Assembly: GCA_025526995.1 (NCBI GenBank)
Contig: JAHLKG010000001.1
Span: 372,001-436,000 of the forward strand
Direction of reading: 5' to 3'
DNA length: 64,000 nucleotides
From: Powellomyces hirtus
Taxonomy: Eukaryota > Chytridiomycota > Chytridiomycetes > Spizellomycetales > Powellomycetaceae
Below, in pieces: positions 1 through 9,544 of the stretch. The notes beneath the pieces were generated by a model that made no database searches, had not been told where the DNA came from, and saw only the letters and a program-made list of their open reading frames with translations. The stretch's first letter is position 1. Every line of letters starts with the position of its first letter. A program made the position numbers and the translations under genes.

Positions 1-70
1 GTCCAGGTCACCCGTTCAGCCTTGCCAGCTTCAACCTACCATATCAGCAGCTCCATCCACTCCCACTCGC

Positions 71-2610
71 ATGGCTGCTCCGACACGCATTGCCACCCCC
101 ACCAAAGATCTACGAACCAGCAGAAAAGTGGAAGTGCAAGTGCCCGTAAAGTCACCGTTTGTCAATAAATTTGGTAATGGACACGTGTCGAATCTTTCGG
201 CGACTCGCAACCTCGTTGTAACCACTCCAACGAAGAAACGAGGATCGGCAGTAGAGAAGACTCCTACAAAGCGGACTCCGATCCCGTCAATCTCTGCACT
301 GGAGCTGCTGACAGGGAGAAGACCTCAGATGAGCCTTCAGTCACCGCATCGGCCGCAAGGCATGGCGAGTTGCCCTGTCTCTCCTTCTACACCGACAAAA
401 AGAAGTCCTAAATCCGCTGTGGAACTCCTGATTGAAAAGAGATCACCGGCGAAAGTGGCGGAGAACATTTCACCATCGCGACGGCAAAGAGATGTGACAA
501 TATCTACTGCTCAGACTCCTGTGAAGAAGATCAAAGTCAGCTCTTCTCTTTCGGCCGAAGAAGTGTTTTTTGGGAGAAGAACGTCAATAAAAAGCATCAC
601 AAAACCCGCGCTACAGAAAACGCCGAGCGCGCCGCCCTCCCCGGTACCTTGCACATCTTCGAAGGCGTTTTATGCACCAGCTGTACCCAAAGGCATTCCG
701 ATCCCTTCACCGCTCAAGGCTCCGGAAATGCCGCGGCCGCAACTGTCCCGAGTTGTATCAGTGGCTTCGACCAAGAAAGATGTCCATTCGGTTAATCCCA
801 AGGGAGCCCTAAACCCGGTCACACCTTCAAAGAAGGTCCTCAATCCAGTCACACCCTCAAAAAAGGTCTTGACCCCGTCGGTATCTGCAACGGATTTGCT
901 ACTGGGACCACGAACACCGTCAAAGAAGCAGCTGTATGTAACAGCGCACCGGAACGACACCGCGCCATCTGTTGACGAGAAGGTGGAAGTATCGGAGAGG
1001 ATCAGCAAAGCTTCCATCGAGCAAATTGCTGTCGAATCTACATCAACGACTCAGATCATGAAAGAGACCTCTATTACCGTTGAGAGGAACGTTAAGATAA
1101 CTGAGATTTCAAGTGCATCTAGCGCCAAAGCTTCCGCTGAAACGAAAGCTGTTCCGATACCAATCCCAACATCAATATCTGAAGCTCAGGTTCTTGCTGC
1201 TCGGAAGGCAATTGCTCGTCGTCTGAACGAACGAAGTTTTTCCAAAGAGCTGATCGGTATCAAAGAACAGTATGACAAAATCTATGATCTGCTGGATCGG
1301 ACCGTACGACGAGGAGAAAGTAACTCCATCCTGCTGGTTGGCAACAGGGCCACTGGAAAGACAACTTTAGTCCGAAAAGCCCTGCAGAACCTCGTCGGAA
1401 CCTTCCCCAAGCAAGCAAACGGGCAGCAACCGTTCCTGCAGATCAATTTGTCAGGGCTTTTGCAGACGGATGACCGGCTGGCGTTGAAGGAAATCGTTCG
1501 CCAACTTCATCTTCAGCAGTCTGTCGATATGGCCAATGTCACGTCTGGATCGTTCGCTGACTGTCTCCACTATGTTCTCGAAACTCTGCGGGCAGGATCC
1601 GTGCAGAGTACCCCTGTCGTGTTTGTGCTGGAGGACATTGACTTGTTTGCCCAACACCCGAAACAGGCTCTGCTTTACAACCTCTTTGATGTGTGTCAAA
1701 GCAGTCAGAATCCTTTGGCGGTCGTCGGTCTGACTACCAGAATTGTAGGTTGCAGGTTGCGCACAGGGTTTACTGTGTCATAAAGAGATACTTAACGAAT
1801 TCTTGTTTGTCTAATAGGACTTTGTGGACTTGCTGGAGAAACGAGTCAAGTCCCGCTTCTCGCACCGTCAAGTGTGCTTATACCCCCCAGAGTCGTTCAC
1901 AGATTTCACAGACATTGTGAAACAGGCTGTGCACTTGATTGAGGACGACGGCATAGAAGCCGAATACATGTGGGCCTTTAATGCGACGGTGGACACGTCG
2001 CTGAGCGGTACGCCGTTGGTCGAAGTCATGAAAGACATATTTGAGGAAGACAAGGACGTTAGACGCGTGTTCCGAGTGCTGGTAAGCGGCATTATATATT
2101 TGCGAAGGGTTCGGGCTACGTGCTCATGGTCTCCTTTTCCCGCCCTAGTTGCCAGTCGTTATTCGCCTGTCCACCTCAAATCCATACGTGGACGCGGGCA
2201 TCCTCTCTCAACGAAAACGCCTCTACTCCAGGACTGATCCCACTGTCACAACAATCTCCTCGCTCTCAGTCCTCGAGCTCATCCTCCTCGTCGCGATGCT
2301 GCAACACGAGCGGCGACAAGTCGACAAGTACAATTTTGAAATGGTGTATGACGAGTACCGTGAATTCATCAAACGCGTCGGCGCTCTCGGACGCGGCAGC
2401 GGGAGCTTGCTGTACGTCAAGGGCGTGGCGCTAAAGGCGTTTGAACGGCTCATGGCTCTGGAACTTTGTAGGGGCACGGAGGGTGTTGGGGTCCGCTGTC
2501 CTAAGGAGTATCGCATGGTTAAGCTGGTTGTGGGACAGGCGGACATTGTGGAGGGTGTTAGGGCTTTCGAGGGATGTCCCGATGCAGTGACTAGGTGGGC
2601 CCTGCGGTGA
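71..2610 (+). CDS. ORC4: Origin recognition complex subunit 4
   Basis: AAA+ ATPase-family subunit of the origin recognition complex, which binds replication origins in the nucleus. Exons 71-1744, 1818-2081 and 2149-2610; introns of 73 and 67 nt, both phase 0; 799 residues from the ATG at 71. Walker A is GNRATGKT (about residues 424-431) and Walker B VVFVLEDID (about 517-525); the C-terminal third resembles the ORC4 lid and winged-helix part. The family is usually 430-530 residues, so the roughly 380-residue disordered N-terminus is the odd part. It holds many S/T-P-x-K/R sites of CDK type and four related copies of an S-A-x-[DE]-[LV]-[LF] motif. The frame is open from position 2 to the ATG with similar composition, so the true start may lie upstream and the gene may be 5'-partial here. 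Confidence 0.88.
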
Positions 2611-2764
2611 TGGACACCCGGAACATACTTTTTATTTGTACTATATTCAAAAGTCCTCTGTTGTATTAAATTCAATGGGTGCCAAACGGAGGCAACATGT
2701 CCCCAATGATGACCAAAATTTTGACTTGCTAAGTACGCCCAATACATCAATAGTAGCATTCAGA

Positions 2765-3682
2765 CTATTTCAGCAAATTCCCCTGCGCATCCTCAACCTT
2801 TGCGAAAAATTCTGGCAAAATCACGCCCCGCTCGTTTCCCGGACTCAATATCACATTATTGGCCGAACGAAAAAACGGGATGCCGCTTGCCAGGGCTTTC
2901 GGCATGTCAATGTAGATGTACACATCGCACGATTTGCGCATCCCGCTGATCACTCCCGCGTCTTTCCCCGGCAATCCTGCAGCGAAATGGATGTGTTGTC
3001 GTGTCATAGGTTTGAGACCTTGTTGACAGATGGTGCCCCAGGATGGGAGGAATGTGCCGTGGATCACGACGGGGGCTTCGGTTGCAGTTAGAATTTGGTG
3101 CATTTCGATGGACACCTGTGAGTGAAGTGGGATCGTGAAGATTGGGATGGATTGTAGATTCCCCACATTTGCATGGCCATCAACAGCCGAAAACCGGCAC
3201 TCGTCCTTTTCTGACACGTCGAGCCGAAAGAGCAATAGGGTAGGCACATTACCTGCACGCTATGCCCTTGATTCGCGCGTATCAACCACACAGTCCCCGC
3301 CGTCCCTACTCTAGGTTCCTCACGCAACGCAAATCTCTGCTTTTCGTTACTGGCGACTATCTTCTGGATATCGGCCAACGAGACATTCCGGAGCGGCGGG
3401 TGTTTTGCCTACGAGAGCCCATACCTGTTAGCGACTGACAGGTCACACTAGGAATCCGCTTTGTATCTGAGACTGTACCAAATCGCTCACGAGGACATAT
3501 CCATCACTTCGTATTGGGATATTGACTTTCTCCGCGCCGTGGCGGAGGACGTATGACAGGGCTTTTGAAACTTTGACGGTGGGGGAATCGTCGGGCCGGC
3601 CTCGACCGCGGCCGCCGCCGCCTCGTCGGCCCCGGGAACTGGACGTTGGGCGGTCGGTTATGGATGTTGGGAGCTGGGACAT
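2765..3682 (-). CDS. TPT1: tRNA 2'-phosphotransferase
   Basis: Removes the 2'-phosphate left at the splice junction of ligated tRNAs, using NAD+ and yielding ADP-ribose 1",2"-cyclic phosphate. Minus-strand exons 3449-3682, 3253-3408 and 2765-3115, all joined in phase 0; introns of 40 and 137 nt; 246 residues. Family blocks are present: SKALSYVLRHG near residue 35, DGYVLVSDL, RFAL, RANQGHSVQ, VIHGTF and the C-terminal segment with MRKSCDVYIYIDM. An RGG-rich N-terminus precedes the domain. Start 3682 was chosen because the family domain begins soon after it. The frame is open further upstream without family resemblance. The first intron, 40 nt, is among the shortest in the window but restores the conserved joint (GFL-AKHPPL). 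Confidence 0.9.
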
Positions 3683-3897
3683 TGTGGAATATGTGCGTGG
3701 GATGATTATGCGGCATTTGACGGTTTTGACAGTGTGGGGCGGGTGCAAGACTGACAGGACTGCGCCACGTGAGTCACGATTTCGGGTTGTGGCGATAACC
3801 TGCGAAGAAAAGATCGGGTTAGTGGAATCACTTGTCTTCTCACGATATTGCAAGCAGCCGACCAGGAAGTGTTCCCGAAAGTGTTCCCGCAAGTGAT

Positions 3898-4139
3898 GTG
3901 TGTGTGCGCATGCGTTGAAATGCGCTTTTGACGCTTCCTACATCATTTCCGGCAACGCTTCCGGCAACGCTTCCTGCGATAGGAAGGAAGGCCCTGCAAC
4001 ATCTGATCATGACCGATGCCATCACGGACTGTCAGCCGCACCGGCAATATTGCATGGAGCATTGGCGGAAGTGTTGCCGGAAGTGATGACGCAAGTGATG
4101 CAGGGAGCGTCAGATGCGCATTTGGCACTCACACACAGC
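3898..4139. repeat. Fold-back (MITE-like) inverted repeat 1
   Basis: The left arm (about 3898-3975) is an imperfect inverted copy of the right arm (about 4060-4139). Both arms run from a GTGTGTGTG tip through AAATGCGC, a TGACGCT block and tandem TTCCGGCAAC units. The element is flanked on both sides by TGAT (3894-3897 and 4140-4143), which could be a target-site duplication or chance. No transposase is nearby. A non-autonomous inverted-repeat element is the simplest reading, but the short tandem units inside the arms make a decayed minisatellite an alternative. Confidence 0.5.
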
Positions 4140-4164
4140 TGATCTTCTGCAAAGAACCCCCCGC

Positions 4165-4325
4165 AACGAGAAATCTGACATGGAAATCATCACGGACGAA
4201 ATAATCACACATCAGTGTTGCCGCAAGTGTTGCAGGAGACGCTAGTAGCGTCCGTAGCATAACACTTCCGGCGACACTCTTCGTAATTACTTCCTTCGTG
4301 ACAATCTCCATGTTAACTTCTCGTT
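4165..4325. repeat. Fold-back inverted repeat 2 (about 160-bp palindrome)
   Basis: Two arms of about 80 bp (4165-4244 and 4246-4325) are inverted copies with roughly three quarters identity and almost no loop. The tips read AACGAGAA and TTCTCGTT, and the centre is GACGCTA-G-TAGCGTC. Differences between arms often fall at every third base of one frame (for example GAA/GAG, ATC/ATT, ACA/ACG), as if both arms descend from a once-coding unit. It lies 25 bp from the preceding fold-back and shares its GGAAGTGTTGCC core. Confidence 0.6.
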
Positions 4326-4854
4326 GCATCGCCTTCCTCAAGAGACAGCTGTTCGCCGACCCAAGCCAGTCTGTCTTCATTGTACATGTTCCTACCCCGC
4401 TTCCTTTTCTAAATATATCAGGGTCGATGATGATGAAAACGTTCCCCATTTTTCGGAAACCCTAGATCGGTCAGTTCACGGGACATTTATTATGTTCGTT
4501 CGTACTCACTCCATAGCCCTGCACCGCGGCCAGATAGGGAGTCCGGAATCCCTTATCGCTTGTGGAATCGGAAAAAGTTGCGAACCGTGATAAGACCAAA
4601 ACAAAATTGCCGTTTTGGCATTATCAGATCGTAAATGGAAGGTAGGGTGACTCGGCCCACATCGACCGTGGATGGCATAGCCCCACATTTGATGCTGTAG
4701 GACAGATATCCCTTGCGTTTCTCTATCGGAAGTGTAGATAAGAAAGCGTACCTACAATCATGACCTACAATGCTCCTTATATATGATGTATCTAAATAAA
4801 ACTATAAAACATCCCTACCAATGCTCCTCATTCCGTCAATTCCAAATCTCCTTT

Positions 4855-5550
4855 CTATTTCAACTTCTCCAACATCTCCCTCATTCCCCTCTCAATCTCT
4901 ATGGGCCTTCCCGAGCGCGCATCCACACACACATGTACAAACTCTCCGGTCACCACACACGTACTCTCCCCCTTTCCCACTCCACCCTTGAACACACCCA
5001 CATGGTACACCACACTCGACGTGCCCAGTTTCGCGACCCGCATGCCCGCCCGCAATGTGTCGGGGAATGACGCGGGGGCATGGTACCGCGCGCCAGAGGA
5101 GACAACGTAGAAGATGCGGGGTGGGGACTGGTTAGCGGCGGTTGTAGTGGTGGTTGTAGTGGTGGTGGGTGGTGATGTTCGGGCAGCAGCTGGGTCCAGC
5201 CCGCATTGTGTAATGAGGTACGTGTTGACTACAGTGTCAAAATAGGAGTAATATTCGACATTGTTGATGTGGCCGTACTGGTCATTGTCTTTCCATCTAC
5301 GGCCAGAAAGCAAACGATAAATGCGCGGGCGCCTACACGCCTCTAGCGAGAGTCATGCGTACCTAGTGTTGATATTCATCCAATGCTTGTAGTACCCGTC
5401 ACTTTTCTCATCTTCACTTGTCTGAACAGCATTTGCGGGCGCGCGAACGGACGAGGCACTGGACAGCAAGCGCGGGGCGGCGAGACTTTGCGGTGTTCGA
5501 AGGTGCGCGGCAATGGCGCTGGTCCGCCGAAGAGCTATGGCAGGAAGCAT
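4855..5550 (-). CDS. Hotdog-fold acyl-CoA thioesterase, probably mitochondrial
   Basis: Probable acyl-CoA thioesterase of the 4-hydroxybenzoyl-CoA thioesterase-like (hotdog) superfamily. Minus-strand exons 5363-5550 and 4855-5296 with a 66-nt phase-2 intron; 209 residues. The joint rebuilds the family signature R-WKDNDQYGHINNVEYYSYF (about residues 63-82), with the Asp/His region expected at the active site. The first 50 residues are Arg/Ser/Ala-rich without acidic residues, which fits a mitochondrial presequence. A run of nine threonines within a Pro/Thr/Ser linker interrupts the fold after the first conserved helix and looks like a lineage-specific loop insertion. Substrate cannot be told from the sequence. 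Confidence 0.8.
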
Positions 5551-5995
5551 CGTCTGCGGTTGTTTGTCACAATTCAGAGATTTGGCCAACGACACTTCCG
5601 ACGACAGCCTTGAACGCGGTGAGTCATCAATGGTACCGGCACTTTGGAAAACTGTCAGATCAACACCCAAATTTTGGTAATTACAGACGAATTTCATTAA
5701 TAATGAGGCGCCCAAAGACAAAATTATGTACATGAAGGGGGTGGAAGATGCGCACGGCGCGGAACTAACAGACAGTGCAACTTGCAGCACCAAGGCTTTG
5801 CACGAAAAAAAATCAGCGAGAGACTCGCTCGCGCTTATTCACTGAAGTAACATGGGGAGAATTGTGTGGCTCCCTTCGTTCGAGATGATTCAATCACCGC
5901 AGGAACTGATGTGGTGGGTACGGATTGTGGTATATGATGCCCGGTAGGTATTGATGTGCGAATAGAAAAAGAAAGAACATGCCGTATCGTGCCAC
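5551..5995. other. Intergenic, 445 bp
   Basis: Lies between the 5' end of the thioesterase and the stop codon of the upstream kinase, both on the minus strand. It should carry the thioesterase promoter and the kinase 3' UTR. I see no additional gene or clear motif. Confidence 0.5.
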
Positions 5996-7894
5996 TTATT
6001 CGGAGGTGCCTTTGAGCCAATCGGAGGCCCAGAGTTCGTTTGATCCCCATCGCTCGGCAGCCTTCGGTCTCAAGAGACCGCGAACAACTTCTTTTGCTGC
6101 TGCAGAGCATCCAGCTGCGTCGAGTTTGGCTTGGTCCCATCGACCATTCTGGATCATCATCTGCAGACGAGGCATGAATCCGTCGTTGAACGGCAGACCG
6201 CCAGTCAACATGGCGTAGAGAACGACTCCCAATGACCAGAGATCTGAAGCCGCGTTGCACTTTGTGGTTTTCCGCAGCTCTTCCGGGGCGCAGTAGTGGA
6301 TCGAGCCCATGAGGAACACAGGGTCTCCGTTTACGGAGAGTTCGGGCAGTATTGGAGAACCTGAGATCGGAGCCTCTGGTGTCATGTCAGCCGACAATCC
6401 GAAATCAGCCAGTTTCGCATTGCCGTTGGAATCCAGGAGAATGTTTTCGCATTTGACGTCGCGGTGAACGACTTGAATCTCGTCGTGTAGGTACCGAAGG
6501 GCCGATGCCACCTGACGGAATATTTTCCGCGCATTCTCCTCAGTGAGATGACCTTGAGCTCGAATATGGTCCAACAGGTTTCCTCCCGTGACCAGCTCGG
6601 AAACCACAAAAACGGCGTCATCTGCGTCCATCAATTCAAGCATCTCCAGGACGTGTGGATGGCGAAGTCGTGCCCATACGGTTGTCTCGTGTTCAATAAG
6701 CCGTTGAAGATCCTTGCTGCCCTCTTCCGAAGGTTGATTCTTGATGACAACCTTCACAGCTACTTTTCCCAGGTGTTTGTGCGGTCCGTCAATGACCTCG
6801 GCTTCAAAAACGTGGGAAAATGCCCCTACGCCAATTTCAGGGCCCAGTAAGAAGTCGCCTACTTGATCGCCTTCATGATATTCGCCCCGCACAGGCTCTT
6901 GCGCCACAGACATGTCGGCCAACGATGCCAAAAAAGAGACGGCTGGAGATTGGTTCAAAGAGGAGTATGATCCACTGGTCACAGGAGAGCTAGCCAGCGA
7001 GTTTCCTCGTCGCCGTACAATACTGACAGAGAGACTGTGTCTTGGCCTATGCATTCCTATCTTGTTGTCCCGCGGTCTCGAGTTGCAGCTCCATGTTCGA
7101 GACAGATCAGTGTGTTGGCCGGCAGACGCCGAGTCGGGGGAGGAGGAAGTGGAGGGTGGACTCAAAGATTGCAAATCATCATCAACGTGGTGCCCCGGGT
7201 GAGGACTTCCGCCACCGGGAATTCTCATGGGCATCGAACTGGGCATCGAGCCCATGGGGATAACGGGCGATGACTTGCTTTTAGAGAAGGGTGATGGATA
7301 TGCACTCTTTGAAGTATTAGTTGTGGCCGAGTACCTAGCAGGGGCGCGAACAGATTTAGGCTCCGTGCCGCCCGGATTGTTGCTGCCTATTGTGCGCATT
7401 GGTGGTGGTGGGGTAGAGCTGTCGTCTCGCACTGGGGCCCCCATTCCCGGCCCTATCCCCAGACCAACTTTGCCTTGCTGTTTGGAAGATGAAGAGGAGA
7501 AAGTGGCAGCTGCGGCTGCCGCCAAGCTTGCAGACAAGCTAGAATTGGAAGATGTATTTTTCAGAGTATGAAGTCCCTGACCAGGGATGGCAGATGATCC
7601 AGCGAATGAGAACGGATTCCCGTCATGGCCAACTGCCGGTTCAGGAAACTCCGCAGCGGGCGACCCGGACGGGGCCTGCTGGGCAAGCAAGTACTGGTGA
7701 CGCAGTTTATCGGACGGACTGACCGAGGCTCCCCTAGGAACCTCCGGGCGAATAAAGTCGAGCAGAGTGTGGTTAAGGAGGTCGAGGTCCCTCGGCGAAC
7801 AAGGTGATTGCGGGTACTCGCAGTGTCCACCGTCAAGAAGAGCGTTGATGTGTTGGATGTAGCTGGGTGGAGCGTTGTAATGGTGCGGCCGCAT
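5996..7894 (-). CDS. Serine/threonine protein kinase
   Basis: Single-exon kinase with the catalytic domain in the last roughly 290 residues. Visible motifs are the glycine loop GVGAFSHV, VAVKVV (catalytic Lys), HRDVKCENILLD, DFGLS and CAPEEL, so it should be active. The activation segment carries a short Pro/Ser-rich insertion of about 20 residues between DFG and APE. The first 340 residues are Ser/Pro/Gly-rich and disordered apart from the extreme N-terminus. From the first in-frame ATG (7894) it is 632 residues. The frame stays open to about 8107 without any ATG, and the 50 codons just upstream look protein-like (acidic then hydrophobic), so a non-ATG start or an unseen upstream exon is possible. 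Subfamily not assigned. Confidence 0.85.
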   Translation of the reverse strand: MRPHHYNAPPSYIQHINALLDGGHCEYPQSPCSPRDLDLLNHTLLDFIRPEVPRGASVSPSDKLRHQYLLAQQAPSGSPAAEFPEPAVGHDGNPFSFAGSSAIPGQGLHTLKNTSSNSSLSASLAAAAAATFSSSSSKQQGKVGLGIGPGMGAPVRDDSSTPPPPMRTIGSNNPGGTEPKSVRAPARYSATTNTSKSAYPSPFSKSKSSPVIPMGSMPSSMPMRIPGGGSPHPGHHVDDDLQSLSPPSTSSSPDSASAGQHTDLSRTWSCNSRPRDNKIGMHRPRHSLSVSIVRRRGNSLASSPVTSGSYSSLNQSPAVSFLASLADMSVAQEPVRGEYHEGDQVGDFLLGPEIGVGAFSHVFEAEVIDGPHKHLGKVAVKVVIKNQPSEEGSKDLQRLIEHETTVWARLRHPHVLEMLELMDADDAVFVVSELVTGGNLLDHIRAQGHLTEENARKIFRQVASALRYLHDEIQVVHRDVKCENILLDSNGNAKLADFGLSADMTPEAPISGSPILPELSVNGDPVFLMGSIHYCAPEELRKTTKCNAASDLWSLGVVLYAMLTGGLPFNDGFMPRLQMMIQNGRWDQAKLDAAGCSAAAKEVVRGLLRPKAAERWGSNELWASDWLKGTSE

Positions 7895-8044
7895 GCGAAA
7901 GCCCGGAGCAGAGAGGTGCAAGTCTAAGTAAGGGAATGGTTGGAGGTGAGCAATGAATGTCGAAAACTCCAAAAAAACGGCTCTGGGGTCGTCGTCCTCT
8001 TCCGCTCGGAGTTGGGGGGAGAGAAGAGAAATAGGCACACTCAC

Positions 8045-9544
8045 ACTATTACAACGGAGAGAAACTAATAAGCGGAGCCAGTGTCGAGTTGGGGGTGTTG
8101 AGAAAGTTTAGGTGACGGAAGTGCGCGTTTCTTTTGAGTGCAAGAGAGGGAGGGGGGCGGCTGAAACCGGGTGTCAGGGTAGCCAAAGAACCGAGTAGTA
8201 AAGAACTTTGAGGTCAACAGTGGAGAGCAGTTCTGTCGAAAAGGGCAAAGGAGAGTAAGAGCGCAGGAGAGGGAGTTGGTTGTAATAAAACGAGGAAAGA
8301 GCCCTCGGATGGGACGGGAGAAACTACGCACTCGGACTGAGTGGACAAGCAAAGCCGGGAGAGTGAGAGTGAGAGAGTGCTGAAAGAAACAAACAGCCGC
8401 CCAAACAGTCCAACCCGAACACCCGGGGCGCTTGTTGCTCTTTCTTTCTTTCGCACGACAGAAATGTCACACAAATCCACCCACAGGGTGCTTTACCGTA
8501 AAGTGAATGAAATGACGATGCACACTTTTGGTCGTGTGGAGGGGAGGTGCGCAGTGAGAGGCCACAACTCACACGAGGATCTTGCGCCAGCCATCTCCGG
8601 ACCGTATCACTCAATCGCCACAACTGATGAGATCGATAGCCCATCCCACGTCAGTCGTGTGTGACTGGTTTCCCACCCACTCGCCCAACTTCCGGATTGC
8701 CCCTTTCCGGATGGAAATTGACTCTAATACCGCCCATCCGGCCTTATCTCTGGGCGCAAAATCCCGGTAATTTGTTATCTCGAGTAGCACAGATGCAATG
8801 CCACACAGGAGCCACACTCGAATGCCTGGGCGGGAAGTTGACTTGGCACACGTGAGAAGGGTCCCTTGCCCCATCCACGTGCGGATGATGGAATGTCGCG
8901 GGATACTGGATCCAGCATGCGTCCACGATCGGTCAGATTGGAAACTGCTGACTTTCTCAATATGGAAGCCTTTAATGTGGCTTGTGTCGTGTGAACTGCA
9001 TTTCTCTACAAAAACCTATCCATCATTAGTGCTTTTTTCATGACATTTGAAGTAGCTACAAGAAAGAAACAGTCCCTCAATGCAAGCGGAGCATGGTCAT
9101 CGCAAGGGTAAAGACGATGGCGACCAGATGTTGCAGGCACATCCATCACAACCCAATGCACTATCGCCCCATCTTCTATGAAAATGTTTGGACTTGTTAT
9201 CAGATATCATTCTGGTGTCAACACATGTTGCAAGGTATCGGAAGCGGCCACGAAAGAGTGACAGCATGATGTTAAAGGCAGCACTTCACGCGTCGGGAAC
9301 AGTCGCGTGGGGAAAGCTTTTCAATGATCCAACATTGATCCGATCGCGCTTACGTGAATAAGGAGGCGAGTGTCTCCGCTCAAACTCACACTGACAATTC
9401 TTGGACATTATGTCAGGGCTGCAGTACTTGTCTCGATCACCTCCACCCTCCGTCAAAGCTTCCTGATTGTGATTGGGGAGGCGGAAGAAGATTTTCTTGT
9501 GCGCAATAGATAGTTAGAAGCTGGCTGCTAGTGGCAAGTGAAGG
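8045..9544. other. Divergent promoter region, 1.5 kb
   Basis: Separates the minus-strand kinase from the plus-strand F-box/WD40 gene. 8060-8480 is strongly purine-rich on the plus strand (CT-rich on the kinase strand) and has no ATG on the kinase strand, consistent with a long kinase 5' leader. 8500-9544 shows no coding signal, RNA gene or repeat I can support. Confidence 0.5.

Larger units (their letters stand above)
3683..4854. other. Intergenic gap with two fold-back sequences
   Basis: No gene is supported here. The stretch contains the upstream region of the tRNA 2'-phosphotransferase and the 3' flank of the thioesterase. Between 3860 and 4330 it is dominated by degenerate GGAAGTGTTGCC-like units on both strands, organised in two long inverted repeats described separately. 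4330-4854 shows no repeat or coding signal I can support. Confidence 0.6.
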
